Assembly: GCF_019799925.1 (NCBI RefSeq)
Contig: NZ_JABGCG010000006.1
Location: forward strand, 124,001-188,000
Source: Blastococcus sp. CPCC 205250
Lineage (GTDB): Bacteria; Actinomycetota; Actinomycetes; Mycobacteriales; Geodermatophilaceae
Length of the DNA: 64,000 nt
Direction: 5' to 3'
Shown one piece after another: positions 8,247-17,720 of this stretch. Position numbers and translations under genes: made by a program. How positions within the stretch are numbered: position 1 is the stretch's first letter; each line of letters opens with the position of its first letter. The notes below the pieces were generated by a model. That model was not told the DNA's origin, searched no databases, and saw only the letters and a program-made list of their open reading frames with translations.

Positions 8247-8390
8247 GCGAGGTCCCTGCCCGCGCCGGCGGCGGGCCCCGCAGGGGCCGGTACCCCGACC
8301 GGGGGAGCAGGGGCGCTGTCGACCTGCCGACGGTCGTCCCCCCGGCCTATCCTGCGGTTTCGGGATCCTGGGGGCGGGAGGAGGCGCGGC

Positions 8391-9485
8391 GTGCGGTCGA
8401 TCTGGCGAGGTGCGGTCTCCTTCGGGCTGGTCAGCATCGGCGTGAAGCTGTACTCCGCGACCGAGGACAAGGACATCCGCTTCAACCAGGTGCACGCCGT
8501 CGACGGCGGGCGGATCAAGTACAAGCGGATCTGCTCGATCGACGGCGAGGAGGTCGAGTACTCCGAGATCGCCAAGGGCTACGAGCTGCCCGACGGGCAG
8601 CTGGTGATCCTGACCGACGAGGACTTCGACGAGCTGCCGCTGTCGTCGCGACGGGAGATCGACGTCCTGCAGTTCGTGAACCAGGACGAGATCGACCCGA
8701 TCCACTTCGAGAAGACCTACTACCTCGAGCCCGACGGCCCGGCGACCCGCCCCTACGTGCTGCTGCGCGACGCGCTGGCCAACGCCGGCCAGGTCGCGAT
8801 CACCAAGATCGCGCTCCGCCAGCGGGAGTCCCTGGCGGCCCTGCGGGTGCGCGACGACGTCCTCGTGCTGCACACCATGCGCTGGCCCGACGAGATCCGC
8901 CGTCCCGACTTCGGCTTCCTCGACGAGGACGTCACCGTCCGGCCGCAGGAACTGCAGATGGCCGAGGCGCTCATCTCCTCCATGTCCGGCGCGTTCGACC
9001 CGCACGAGTTCACCGACGACTACCGCGAGGCCATGACGGCCCTCCTGGAGGCCAAGCAGACCGGCGGTGAGGTGCAGCCGGTGCCCGAGACCGCCGACCC
9101 GGGCGCGGCCGTGGTCGACCTGATGAGCGCCCTGCGGCGCAGCGTCGAGAAGGCCCGGGGCGGCGCGGCCGACGACGACGCGCCGGCGCCGGCGAAGCGG
9201 GCCCCCGCCAAGAAGGCCACGGCGCCGCGCAAGGCCGCCGCCGAGGCCGCCGAGGCCGCCGAGGCCGACGAGGCGCCGGCGAAGCGGACGGCGCGGAAGG
9301 CCCCCGCGGCGAGGACTCCGGCGCGCAAGACCGCCGGCAAGGCCCCTGCCGAGGAGGCCCCCGCGCGGAAGTCGACCGCGGCGAAGAAGACGACGGCGGC
9401 CGGGAAGACCACGGCCGCGAAGAAGACCACCGCGGCGAAGACGGCCGACGAGGCGCCGGCCAAGCGGACCCGCCGCAGCGCCTGA
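8391..9485 (+). CDS. ku: Ku protein (bacterial non-homologous end joining)
   Basis: 364 residues from a GTG start after GGGAGGAGG. The N-terminal 260 residues form the Ku core, starting with the typical RSIWRGAVSFGLVSIGVKLYSA and including CSIDGEEV and LEPDGPATRPYVLL-like motifs. Ku dimers ring double-strand DNA ends and recruit LigD. The last 105 or so residues form a low-complexity Lys/Ala/Thr/Pro tail with repeated AKKTTAA units, resembling histone H1/HU-like tails. Such tails in actinobacterial Ku contribute to DNA binding and LigD recruitment. The stop is one base before the LigD ligase start, so the three genes to 11384 form an operon. Confidence 0.96.
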   Translation: MRSIWRGAVSFGLVSIGVKLYSATEDKDIRFNQVHAVDGGRIKYKRICSIDGEEVEYSEIAKGYELPDGQLVILTDEDFDELPLSSRREIDVLQFVNQDEIDPIHFEKTYYLEPDGPATRPYVLLRDALANAGQVAITKIALRQRESLAALRVRDDVLVLHTMRWPDEIRRPDFGFLDEDVTVRPQELQMAEALISSMSGAFDPHEFTDDYREAMTALLEAKQTGGEVQPVPETADPGAAVVDLMSALRRSVEKARGGAADDDAPAPAKRAPAKKATAPRKAAAEAAEAAEADEAPAKRTARKAPAARTPARKTAGKAPAEEAPARKSTAAKKTTAAGKTTAAKKTTAAKTADEAPAKRTRRSA

Positions 9486-9486
9486 G

Positions 9487-10467
9487 GTGGTCCGCCCCGA
9501 ACCGCCGCCCGTCCCCGCGCCGATGCTCGCCACCCCCGGCGAGCTGCCCGCGGCAGTGGAGGACGAGCGCTGGGGCTACGAGTTCAAGTGGGACGGCGTC
9601 CGCGCGGTCTCGCTGGCGCGCGACGGCCGGGTCGGGCTGTGGGCGCGCAGCCGCACCGACATCACCGTCCGCTACCCCGAGCTCGCCCGGCTGCCCGGCG
9701 CGCTCGCCGGGCGCGACGCCGTCCTCGACGGCGAGGTGGTGGCGCTGGACGCGCTCGGCCGGCCGGACTTCGGCGCGCTGCAGAGCCGCATGCACCGCAC
9801 CGGGCCCGAGGTCGCCCGGATGGCGGCCGCGGCACCGGTGACCTACCTGGTCTTCGACCTGCTGGCCCTGGACGGCACGGACCTCACCGGACTGCCCTAC
9901 AGCGAGCGCCGTGCCCGCCTGGACGACCTGCAGCCCTCGGGGGAGCGGTGGGTGGCCACCCCGTGGTTCCGCGGCGGCGGCGCCGACGTGCACGCCGCCA
10001 GCCGGGAGAACGGGCTGGAGGGCGTCGTGGCCAAGCGGCTGGACAGCCCCTACCGGGCCGGCGTCCGCGCGCCGGAGTGGCGCAAGGTCAAGCACCTGCG
10101 CATGCAGAGCGTCGTCGTCGGCGGCTGGCGTCCCGGGCAGGGCCGGCGGGCCGGCGGTGTCGGCTCGCTGCTGGTCGGCGTGCACGACGACGAGGGACGG
10201 CTGGTCTACGCCGGCCACGTCGGCACCGGCTTCACCGACGCCGCGCTGCGGGAGCTGGACCCGCTGCTCACCGCCCGCACGGCCCCGCCGTTCGCCGACG
10301 CGCTGCCCCGGGAGGTCACCCGCGACGCGCACTGGGTCGAACCCGAGTTGGTCGGGGAGGTGGCCTTCGCCGGGTGGACCGCCGACGGCCGGATGCGCCA
10401 CCCCTCGTGGCGGGGCCTGCGCGACGACCTCGACCCGGAGGAGGTGACCGAGGAGTGGCAGGGGTGA
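9487..10467 (+). CDS. ligD: ATP-dependent DNA ligase, LigD ligase-domain protein
   Basis: 326 residues. The nucleotidyltransferase motif I is EFKWDGVR with the adenylated lysine at position 34; further ligase motifs include VLDGEVVALD, FDLLALDG, EGVVAKRLDSPY and EWRKVKH. An OB-fold domain ends the protein. It corresponds to the ligase part of a full LigD; the polymerase part is the next gene. The GTG start follows the ku stop by one base, and the end overlaps the polymerase gene by 4 bp (GTGA). Confidence 0.94.
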   Translation: MVRPEPPPVPAPMLATPGELPAAVEDERWGYEFKWDGVRAVSLARDGRVGLWARSRTDITVRYPELARLPGALAGRDAVLDGEVVALDALGRPDFGALQSRMHRTGPEVARMAAAAPVTYLVFDLLALDGTDLTGLPYSERRARLDDLQPSGERWVATPWFRGGGADVHAASRENGLEGVVAKRLDSPYRAGVRAPEWRKVKHLRMQSVVVGGWRPGQGRRAGGVGSLLVGVHDDEGRLVYAGHVGTGFTDAALRELDPLLTARTAPPFADALPREVTRDAHWVEPELVGEVAFAGWTADGRMRHPSWRGLRDDLDPEEVTEEWQG

Positions 10468-11384
10468 GCCGCCAGCGGGTCCGCGTCGACGGGCGCCAGC
10501 TCGAGGTGTCCAACCTGGAGAAGGTGCTGTTCCCGGAGGTCTCGTTCACCAAGGCGCAGGTGATCGACTACTACGTCCGGATCGCACCCGTCCTGCTGCC
10601 GCACCTGTCCGGCCGGCCGGTGACCTTCACCCGCTGGCCCGACGGCGTGGAGGGACAGGCGTTCTTCGAGAAGAACAGCGCCCGGCACGCCCCCGACTGG
10701 GTGCGCCGGGTGACGATCCCGAGCCCCGGCAGCAGCAGGGGGCGCGAGACGCTGGACATGGTCGTGCTGGAGACCGTCGCCGACCTCGCCTGGGCCGCCA
10801 ACCTGGCCGCCCTGGAGCTGCACGTGCCGCAGTGGCAGGTCGGCAGCAAGCTGCAGCCGACGCTGCCCGACCTGCTGGTGCTCGACCTCGACCCCGGGCC
10901 GGAGACCGGCATCGCCGAGTGCTGCCGGCTCGCCGAGCGGCTGCGGGTGCGCCTGGTCGCCGACGGCCTGGACCCGGTGGTGAAGACGTCGGGCTCCAAG
11001 GGCATGCAGGTGTACGCGCCGATCCGGGTGACCGACCGCGAGCACCCCAGCCGGTACGCCAAGGCGCTGGCGCAGGAGCTGACCGCCGAGACCCCCGACC
11101 AGGTCGTGTGGCGGATGGAGAAGGTGCTGCGGCCGGGCAAGGTGCTCATCGACTGGAGCCAGAACAACCCCGCCAAGACGACGGTGGCGCCGTACTCGCT
11201 CCGGGCGCGGCCCGACGCGACCGTCTCCACCCCCATCGGCTGGGACGAGGTCGACGCCGTCAACGACGGCGCGGACCCCGGCCTGCTGCGCTTCCGCACC
11301 GAGGAGGTGCTGCACCGGGTGGAGGACTACGGGGACCTCTTCGACGTCGCCGACCGCGCCCGGGCGAGGCTCCCCGCGGCCTGA
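10464..11384 (+). CDS. ligD: LigD polymerase/primase-domain protein
   Basis: 306 residues. It starts with the LigD-polymerase signature VSNLEKVLFPE and contains RPVTFTRWPDG, FFEKN, the catalytic acidic motif VLDLDPGP (Asp141 and Asp143), KTSGSKGMQVY and GKVLIDWSQNN. This archaeo-eukaryotic primase-type domain adds nucleotides and ribonucleotides during end joining. I set the start at the GTG overlapping the ligase gene because the alignment-typical N-terminus begins there; the longer open frame is a shadow of the ligase gene. The phosphoesterase (nuclease) domain found in mycobacterial LigD is not encoded in this operon. Confidence 0.94.
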   Translation: MSRQRVRVDGRQLEVSNLEKVLFPEVSFTKAQVIDYYVRIAPVLLPHLSGRPVTFTRWPDGVEGQAFFEKNSARHAPDWVRRVTIPSPGSSRGRETLDMVVLETVADLAWAANLAALELHVPQWQVGSKLQPTLPDLLVLDLDPGPETGIAECCRLAERLRVRLVADGLDPVVKTSGSKGMQVYAPIRVTDREHPSRYAKALAQELTAETPDQVVWRMEKVLRPGKVLIDWSQNNPAKTTVAPYSLRARPDATVSTPIGWDEVDAVNDGADPGLLRFRTEEVLHRVEDYGDLFDVADRARARLPAA

Positions 11385-11402
11385 GGGTGCCCGGTTGCGA
11401 GG

Positions 11403-12293
11403 ATGACCGTCGTGTCGCTCGCCGCTCCCGCCGACCCCGCCACCGCCGACGCCGGCCGCCTCGTGGTGCGCTGCCCCGACCGGCCGGGCATCGTCGCCGT
11501 CCTCTCCCGGCTGCTGGCCGACGTCGGGGCGAACATCACCGACTCCCAGCAGCACTCCTCGGACCCGACGGGCGGCACGTTCACCCTCCGCCTGGAGTTC
11601 GTCCTCGCCGACCTCGCGCAGCGGCGCGGGCAGCTGGAGGGCGCGCTGGACCTGCTGGCGCGGCAGTGGCAGATGACCTGGCGGCTGACCGAGGCGGCGC
11701 ACCGCCCCTCGGTCGCGGTCTTCGTGAGCAAGGCCGACCACGTGCTGCAGGAGCTCGTCTACCGGGTGCGCGCCGGTGACCTGCGGGCCGACATCACCGC
11801 CGTCGTCTCCAACCACCCGCACCTGGAGCCGGTGGCCCGGGCGGCCGGCATCCCCTTCCACCACGTGCCCGTCACGCCGGACACCAAGGCCGAGGCCGAG
11901 GCGCGCGCGCTGGAGGTCGTGGGGGACGCCGACCTCGTCGTCCTGGCGCGCTACATGCAGATCGTCTCGGCGGACTTCTGCAGCCGCTTCCCCGAGCGGC
12001 TGATCAACATCCACCACAGCTTCCTGCCGGCCTTCGTGGGCGCGAACCCGTACCAGGCCGCGCACGACCGCGGCGTGAAGCTCATCGGGGCGACGGCGCA
12101 CTACGTGACCCCCGAGCTCGACGCCGGCCCGATCATCGAGCAGGAGGTGGCCCGGGTGGACCACCGCGCCACCGTGGAGGACATGCGCCGGGTGGGCCGC
12201 TACGTGGAGCGCCAGGTGCTCGCCCAGGCGGTCACCTGGCACGTGGAGGACCGGGTCATCGTGGAGGGCGACCGCACGATCGTCTTCGCCTGA
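11403..12293 (+). CDS. purU: Formyltetrahydrofolate deformylase
   Basis: 296 residues. An N-terminal ACT domain (about 18-95, starting [19 protein letters not shown]) is followed by a formyltransferase-fold catalytic domain with [35 protein letters not shown] and the catalytic Asn/His/Asp set typical of PurU. It hydrolyses 10-formyl-THF to formate and THF, balancing one-carbon pools and supplying formate for PurT-type purine synthesis. The ATG is 18 bp after the LigD polymerase stop, so it may be read through from that operon, although there is no functional link. Confidence 0.95.
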   Translation: MTVVSLAAPADPATADAGRLVVRCPDRPGIVAVLSRLLADVGANITDSQQHSSDPTGGTFTLRLEFVLADLAQRRGQLEGALDLLARQWQMTWRLTEAAHRPSVAVFVSKADHVLQELVYRVRAGDLRADITAVVSNHPHLEPVARAAGIPFHHVPVTPDTKAEAEARALEVVGDADLVVLARYMQIVSADFCSRFPERLINIHHSFLPAFVGANPYQAAHDRGVKLIGATAHYVTPELDAGPIIEQEVARVDHRATVEDMRRVGRYVERQVLAQAVTWHVEDRVIVEGDRTIVFA

Positions 12294-12489
12294 GGCCGGG
12301 CGCCCGCCGTCCCCGGTGTCCGCCGCGCGCCGGGGGCCCGGGCTGCGTAGCGTCGCGGACGGCGACCGGGCGGGGCCGGCGGGCGTGTCCCGCTCCCCGG
12401 ACCCGGAGCGCAGCTGCCGGTCTCCTCGGTACCGCCGGCTCGCGGACCGTCGGTCCGGCCACAGGCGCACGACCGAGGAGGAGCAGTCC

Positions 12490-14160
12490 ATGACCGACGT
12501 CGCATCCCAGGGCCCGGCCCCGGGCGAGGCCGACCGCGCCGTCCTGACCACCCGTCAGGGCCACCCGGTGTACGACAACCAGAACCAGCGCACGGTGGGC
12601 GCCCGCGGCCCGGCGACCCTGGAGAACTACCAGTTCCTCGAGAAGATCAGCCACTTCGACCGTGAGCGCATCCCCGAGCGCGTCGTGCACGCCCGCGGCT
12701 TCGTCGCCCACGGCCGGTTCGAGGCCACGGGCGCGTGGGGCGACGAGCCCATCGCGCGCTACACCCGCGCCACGTTCCTCGACACCCCCGGCAAGACGAC
12801 GGAGCTGGTGATCCGGTTCTCCACGGTCATCGGCGGCCGGGACTCCTCCGAGGCCGCGCGCGACCCCCGCGGCTTCGCGGTGAAGATGTACACCGAGGAC
12901 GGCAACTGGGACCTCGTGGGCAACAACCTCGCGGTGTTCTTCATCCGCGACGCGATCAAGTTCCCCGACGTCATCCACGCGCTGAAGCCCGACCCGGTCA
13001 CCTTCCGCCAGGAGCCGGCCCGGATCTTCGACTTCATGTCGCAGACCCCCGAGGCCATGCACATGCTCGTCAACCTGTTCAGCCCCCGCGGCATCCCGGC
13101 GGACTACCGGCACATGCAGGGCTTCGGCGTGAACACCTACCGCTGGGTCAACGCGCAGGGCGAGACCCACCTGGTCAAGTACCACTGGCTGCCGCGCCAG
13201 GGCGTGAAGAGCCTCACCGCCGCCGACGCCGCGGCCATCCAGGCCGGGGACCTCGGGCACGCCAGCAAGGACCTCTACGAGGCGATCGAGCGGGGCGACT
13301 TCCCGCAGTGGGACCTGCACGTCCAGCTGATGAGCGACGACGAGCACCCCGAGCTCGACTTCGACCCGCTCGACGACACCAAGGTGTGGCCGGAGGAGCA
13401 GTTCCCGCCGCGGCTGGTCGGCACGATGACGCTCGACCGCAACGTCTCCGACCACCACGAGGAGAACGAGCAGAGCGCCTTCGGCACCGGCGTCCTCGTC
13501 GACGGCCTGGAGTTCTCCGACGACAAGATGCTGGTCGGCCGGACGTTCTCCTACTCCGACACCCAGCGCTACCGGGTGGGCCCGAACTACCTGCAGTTGC
13601 CGGTCAACTCGGCCAGGGGCGCGGCGGTGCACACCAACCAGCGCGGCGGGCAGATGTCCTACGGCGTGGACCTCGGCCCCGGCCAGAACCCGCACGTGAA
13701 CTACGAGCCGTCGATCACCGGCGGGCTGCGCGAGGCGCAGGCGCCGGCGGCCGACGAGGTCGGCCCCGCGATCACCGGCCGGCTCACCCGCGCCCGCATC
13801 CCCCGGACCGACGACTACACCCAGGCCGGGCAGCGCTACCAGCTCATGGAGCAGTGGGAGAAGGACGACCTGGTCACCAACCTCGTCGACGCCATCGGCG
13901 AGGCGGTCCGCCCCGTGCAGGAGCGGATGGTCTGGCACTTCCTCATGTGCGACGACGAGCTCGGCCTGCGGGTGGGCGAGGGCCTGGGCATCAGCGCGGA
14001 CGACGTCCGCGGCCTGGAGCCGCTGCAGTCGCAGACGCTGTCGGAGGCGGAGCTGCAGCGCGCGGCGAACCTCGGGAAGAACGGCCCCCGAGACGTGACG
14101 GGCCTGACGATGACCCACTCCGTGCCCGACGAGCGCGTGGTGGTGGCCTCCGGCGCCTGA
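12490..14160 (+). CDS. katA: Haem catalase (monofunctional)
   Basis: 556 residues from the ATG after GAGGAGGAG. The active-site His67 lies in [11 protein letters not shown], the distal Asn at about 139 in [12 protein letters not shown], and the proximal haem tyrosine in [14 protein letters not shown]. The chain length and the absence of a C-terminal flavodoxin-like domain indicate a small- to mid-subunit catalase, somewhat longer than the usual 480-500 residues because of a C-terminal extension (from about residue 480). It removes hydrogen peroxide in the cytoplasm. No SigB/F-type promoter is visible in the 196 bp upstream. A 21-bp hairpin follows. Confidence 0.95.
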   Translation: MTDVASQGPAPGEADRAVLTTRQGHPVYDNQNQRTVGARGPATLENYQFLEKISHFDRERIPERVVHARGFVAHGRFEATGAWGDEPIARYTRATFLDTPGKTTELVIRFSTVIGGRDSSEAARDPRGFAVKMYTEDGNWDLVGNNLAVFFIRDAIKFPDVIHALKPDPVTFRQEPARIFDFMSQTPEAMHMLVNLFSPRGIPADYRHMQGFGVNTYRWVNAQGETHLVKYHWLPRQGVKSLTAADAAAIQAGDLGHASKDLYEAIERGDFPQWDLHVQLMSDDEHPELDFDPLDDTKVWPEEQFPPRLVGTMTLDRNVSDHHEENEQSAFGTGVLVDGLEFSDDKMLVGRTFSYSDTQRYRVGPNYLQLPVNSARGAAVHTNQRGGQMSYGVDLGPGQNPHVNYEPSITGGLREAQAPAADEVGPAITGRLTRARIPRTDDYTQAGQRYQLMEQWEKDDLVTNLVDAIGEAVRPVQERMVWHFLMCDDELGLRVGEGLGISADDVRGLEPLQSQTLSEAELQRAANLGKNGPRDVTGLTMTHSVPDERVVVASGA

Positions 14161-14176
14161 CGCCGTCCCCCCGTCG

Positions 14177-14223
14177 GGACGCGGGTGGCCCAGGACCGCA
14201 CCGGTCCTGGGCCACCCGCGTCC
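14177..14223. terminator. 21-bp perfect hairpin between catalase and PAC2 gene
   Basis: The arms 14177-14197 and 14203-14223 are perfectly complementary, with loop GCACC. It separates two convergent genes and should act in both directions. Confidence 0.88.
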
Positions 14224-14235
14224 ACCGCACCGGGC

Positions 14236-15198
14236 TCAGTCGCCGCGGCGCTTCTCCTGCTCGGCCAGGAACCGCTCGAACTCGTCGGCGATCTGCTCGC
14301 CGCTGGGCACCTCACCGCTGGCGCCCAGCAGCCCGGAGTCGCCGTGCACGGCGGTGAACTCGTCGTACTGCTGCTCGAGGGCCGCGACCACCGCGGTGTT
14401 CTCCGGCGAGCGGGCGATCTGCTCGTCCACCTCGGACCGGTTGGCCTCGGCGGCCTCGCGCAGCGTCTCGGTGGGCAGGTGCAGCCCGGTCAGCTGCGAC
14501 AGGTGCTCGACCAGGGTCAGCGACGCCGCGGGGTAGGTGGCCTGGGCCAAGTAGTGCGGCACGTGCGCGGCCACGCCGTACGCGTCGACGCCGGCCTCGC
14601 CCATCCGCAGCTCCAGCAGCGCCCCCACGCTGCCGGGGATGCGGACCTGCCCCCAGTAGACGGGGTAGCTCTCGATCAGCTGGCGCCGCGTGGCGTGCGC
14701 CGTGAGCGTCACCGGGCGGGTGTGCGGGACGGGCATCGGGATGGCGTGCAGCGCGACCACCGAGGTGACCCCCAGCTGCTCGACCAGGCCGCGGACGGCG
14801 GCGACGAACCGCTCCCACGCGAAGTCCGGCTCGGCCCCGTGCAGCAGCAGGAACGGCTCACCCGCGTCGTCCTCCAAGGCGTAGAGCACGATCTCCGGCA
14901 GCGTGACGTCGGCGTAGCTGTCGCCGGTGAAGGTCATCCGGGGCCGGTGCGCCCGGTAGTCGACGAGGGCGTCGGCGTCGAACCGCGCGATCACCTCGTG
15001 GGGCAGGCTCGCCAGCAGGTGCGCCCCGGCCAGGGCGCCGGAGCGGGCGGCGTCGAAGTCGCCGGCCAGGTCGTGCACCAGCACCAGCCCGCGGCGGGCC
15101 GCGGCCGGGTCGGCGTGCTGGGCCAGCGAGCTCTCCCGCTCCAGGAACGGGCCGGCCGCCGGGAGCAGGTCCACGAGGTCATCCGGTCGCAGCGCCAC
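14236..15198 (-). CDS. PAC2 family protein (proteasome assembly chaperone-like)
   Basis: 320 residues from a GTG with AGAGGAGCTC upstream. The sequence matches the PAC2 fold: GLVLVHDLAGDFDAA, DALVDYRAHRP, LYALEDDAGEPFLLLHGAEPDFAWERF, YGVAAHVPHYL and a C-terminal acidic helix. PAC2 proteins are common in actinobacteria that carry a 20S proteasome, but their bacterial function is not firmly established. It is a monocistronic gene; the upstream AI-2E-type permease is on the same strand, about 100 bp away. Confidence 0.9.
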   Translation of the reverse strand: MALRPDDLVDLLPAAGPFLERESSLAQHADPAAARRGLVLVHDLAGDFDAARSGALAGAHLLASLPHEVIARFDADALVDYRAHRPRMTFTGDSYADVTLPEIVLYALEDDAGEPFLLLHGAEPDFAWERFVAAVRGLVEQLGVTSVVALHAIPMPVPHTRPVTLTAHATRRQLIESYPVYWGQVRIPGSVGALLELRMGEAGVDAYGVAAHVPHYLAQATYPAASLTLVEHLSQLTGLHLPTETLREAAEANRSEVDEQIARSPENTAVVAALEQQYDEFTAVHGDSGLLGASGEVPSGEQIADEFERFLAEQEKRRGD

Positions 15199-15296
15199 GT
15201 GAGCTCCTCTTTCGACGTCGTCCGGCCGGGTGCGTACCCGCCCCCCTGAGCAGCCCCGGGGAGCGGGTTCGCATTCCCATGATCCCCCCGTGGGGG

Positions 15297-16574
15297 TCAG
15301 GCCCCGGCGTCCTCCTCCGGTCCGGGCCCGCGGTCGCCCGGCGGGGTCACCGGTTCCGGTGCCAGCCGGACGCCTTGCTCGTCGCCGACGACCTGCGTGC
15401 GCAGACCCTCGTCGGTCACCTCCGGGGACTTGCCGTCCAGCTGGTCGCGGGCGTAGCGGTAGGTGACGGCGATGAGCGCGGCCACCGGGACGCCGAGGAA
15501 CGCGCCGGTGATGCCCGCCAGGCTCCCGCCGGCGGTGACGGCGAGGATGACGACGGCGGCGTGCAGGTTGAACCCGCGGCCCTGGATGATCGGCTGCAGC
15601 ACGTTGCCCTCGATCTGCTGGACCACCAGCACGATGACCAGGACGGCGAGCGCGACCCCGAAGCCCTCGTCGACCAGCGCGATGAGCACGGCGAACGCGC
15701 CGGCCACGAACGCACCGATGATCGGGATGAACGCCGCGAAGAACGTGATCACGGCCAGCGGCAGCACCAGCGGCACGTCCAGGACCCACAGGCCCAGGCC
15801 GATGAAGAAGGCGTCGATGAAGCCGACCAGGGCCTGCTGGCGGATGAACTCCGACAGCGTGGACCACGCCTTGTCCGACAGTGCGGCGACGTGCGGCGCG
15901 GCGCGGCGGCCGGTCTGCGCGGCCAGCCACGGCACCCAGCGGGGGCCGTCCTTGAGGAAGAAGAAGACCAGGACGAGGGCCAGGACGAGGTTGATCAGGG
16001 TGTTGCCGATCGCGGTGGCCCCTGTCGCGGCGTAGCTCGCGATGTCGCCGGCGCGGGACTGCAGCTCGTTGATCGCCTGGTCGACGGCGTCGCCGATCTG
16101 GGCCTCGTCGATGTTGAAGGGCGGGCCCTGCAGCCACTCCTGGATGTCCTGCAGACCGCTGCCGACCTGGTCGGCGAGGGTCTCCACCTGGTCGACGACC
16201 TGCGGGGCGATGATCGCGATGAGCCCGCCGAAGGCGGCGATGGCCCCGAGCAGGACGACGGAGGCGGCCAGGGCCGGCGGCCAGCCGTGCCGGCGCAGGA
16301 AGCGGGTGGGCGGCCAGAGGACGGTGGTGATGAGCAGGCCGATCACGATCGGCAGCAGGATCACCCACAGCGCGCCCAGGACCTCGCCGAGGACGTAGAG
16401 CGCCAGGACGATCAGCAGCAGTTCCGCGGAGAAGATCGCCACCGTGCGGATGCCGCGCTGCAGCCGCGGCCCCCGCTCCTCCGACGGCGCCGGCGCGGTC
16501 GTCGCGGCCCCCGGGACGTCGGTGACCGCAGGGGGGCGCGTGGCGTCGGCCGGTCGCCGGGGGAACAGCTTCAT
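15297..16574 (-). CDS. AI-2E family transporter (eight-helix permease)
   Basis: 425 residues from the ATG beginning MKLFPRRP; an earlier in-frame start adds 11 residues and is less likely. Helix pairs lie at about 55-100 and 105-135, a soluble amphipathic segment at 135-195, and four to five further helices to about 385. Motifs include FFFLKDGPRW, FIRQQALVGFIDAFFIGLGLW, FFAAFIPIIGAFVAG and VVQQIEGNVLQPIIQGRG. The family (PF01594) covers AI-2 exporter TqsA and sodium/proton antiporters, so the substrate is unknown. A second member lies at 20549-22084. Confidence 0.92.
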   Translation of the reverse strand: MKLFPRRPADATRPPAVTDVPGAATTAPAPSEERGPRLQRGIRTVAIFSAELLLIVLALYVLGEVLGALWVILLPIVIGLLITTVLWPPTRFLRRHGWPPALAASVVLLGAIAAFGGLIAIIAPQVVDQVETLADQVGSGLQDIQEWLQGPPFNIDEAQIGDAVDQAINELQSRAGDIASYAATGATAIGNTLINLVLALVLVFFFLKDGPRWVPWLAAQTGRRAAPHVAALSDKAWSTLSEFIRQQALVGFIDAFFIGLGLWVLDVPLVLPLAVITFFAAFIPIIGAFVAGAFAVLIALVDEGFGVALAVLVIVLVVQQIEGNVLQPIIQGRGFNLHAAVVILAVTAGGSLAGITGAFLGVPVAALIAVTYRYARDQLDGKSPEVTDEGLRTQVVGDEQGVRLAPEPVTPPGDRGPGPEEDAGA

Positions 16575-16645
16575 GGCGTCATCGCAGCACAGACGTCGTC
16601 GGCGCACCGGCCGACGACCGCGCGCGTCGCACTACCGTGACCTGC

Positions 16646-17113
16646 ATGCCCAGGACCGCCACCGCCGACCGGGTCGACCGGGACGCACTGCTCGCCTTCC
16701 TCCGCCCCCGGCACCGGGCGGTTCTGCTCACCCGCCGCTCCGCCGGCGGGCCGCAGCTCTCGCCGGTCACCTACGGCGTCGACGCCGAGGGCCGCGTCGT
16801 CGTCTCCACCTATCCACAGCGGGCCAAGGTCGCCAACGCCCGCCGCGACCCGGGCGTCTCGCTGTGCGTGCTGTCCGACGACTGGGACGGCCCCTGGGTC
16901 CAGGTGGACGGGACGGCGGAGGTGCTCGACCTGCCCGAGGCGCTCGAGCCGCTCGTCGAGTACTTCCGCTCCATCAGCGGCGAGCACCCGGACTGGGACG
17001 AGTACCGGGCAGCGATGGCCCGGCAGGGCAAGTCGCTGCTGCGGATCACCGTGGACTCCTGGGGGCCGGTCGCCACCGGCGGCTTCCCGGCCGAGGTGCT
17101 CGACAAGCTCTAG
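16646..17113 (+). CDS. PPOX-class F420/FMN-dependent oxidoreductase (pyridoxamine oxidase fold)
   Basis: 155 residues. It has the split-barrel fold of pyridoxamine 5'-phosphate oxidase-like proteins: LLTRRSAGGPQLSPVTYGVDAEGRVVV, then KVANARRDPGVSLCVL, which is typical of the actinobacterial PPOX class F420-dependent enzymes. The C-terminal segment SLLRITVDSWGP is also typical. Members reduce quinones, biliverdin or other compounds with F420H2; the substrate cannot be told. I chose the second ATG (MPRTATA). Confidence 0.85.
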   Translation: MPRTATADRVDRDALLAFLRPRHRAVLLTRRSAGGPQLSPVTYGVDAEGRVVVSTYPQRAKVANARRDPGVSLCVLSDDWDGPWVQVDGTAEVLDLPEALEPLVEYFRSISGEHPDWDEYRAAMARQGKSLLRITVDSWGPVATGGFPAEVLDKL

Positions 17114-17135
17114 GCCTTGCCGCACGCTGGGCGGC

Positions 17136-17684
17136 GTGCCGTTCGTGGTGCGGGTGCCCGCCGACCGGTCGCCGGCCGGGCCACTGGCGGAGCTGCTGCA
17201 CGTCCTGGGCTCCCCGGGGGCGCTGCCCGTGGGCGAGGACGCCGCGGTGTTCGCCGACCCGGCGGCCACCGTGGACGCCGTCCTGCGTCTGGTGCGGCAC
17301 GGGCCGCGGACCGTCGGCGTCGGCGCCGGTCCGCTGACCCTCGGCCCCGGCCGGGGCGCGGGGCCGGCCGCGCTCGCCGCCGCCGGGGCCCTGGTGTCCG
17401 CGGGACGCCGCCCCGCCCGGCTCGCCGTCCGCGGTGCCCAGCCCGCCGACGCGCTCGACGCCCAGGCGGTGCTCGCCGCGCTGGCCGCCCTCGTGGTGCG
17501 GCGCAGCGCAGCGGCGTGGGCGGCGGTCGACCTGCTCGTCGCCGGCCGCACCCAGGCCGCCGCGGCCGCCGAGCTGGGCGTGAGCCGCCAGGCGGTGGGG
17601 CAGCGGCTGACCGCGGGCAGCTGGGAGCTGGAGTGCGACCTGCGGCCCACCGCCGCGCGGCTGCTCGCCCGGGCCGAGGGCTGA
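17136..17684 (+). CDS. Uncharacterised protein with C-terminal helix-turn-helix
   Basis: 182 residues from a GTG 22 bp after the PPOX gene. I do not recognise a family. The first 110 residues are Ala/Gly/Pro-rich with an alternating pattern (PAGPLAELLHVLGSPGALPVGEDAAVF). The C-terminal part, QAAAAAELGVSRQAVGQRL (about 146-164), is a clear helix-turn-helix of the sigma-70 region 4/SatD type. A DNA-binding regulator is plausible. It converges with the following beta-propeller gene. Confidence 0.6.
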   Translation: MPFVVRVPADRSPAGPLAELLHVLGSPGALPVGEDAAVFADPAATVDAVLRLVRHGPRTVGVGAGPLTLGPGRGAGPAALAAAGALVSAGRRPARLAVRGAQPADALDAQAVLAALAALVVRRSAAAWAAVDLLVAGRTQAAAAAELGVSRQAVGQRLTAGSWELECDLRPTAARLLARAEG

Positions 17685-17720
17685 GGCCTCCGCGGCGGCG
17701 GTCCCGGTCGGACGGGGCGG

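Noticed and set aside
9588..10463. Longer start of the LigD polymerase gene
   Set aside because: It overlaps the ligase gene almost completely and has no domain.
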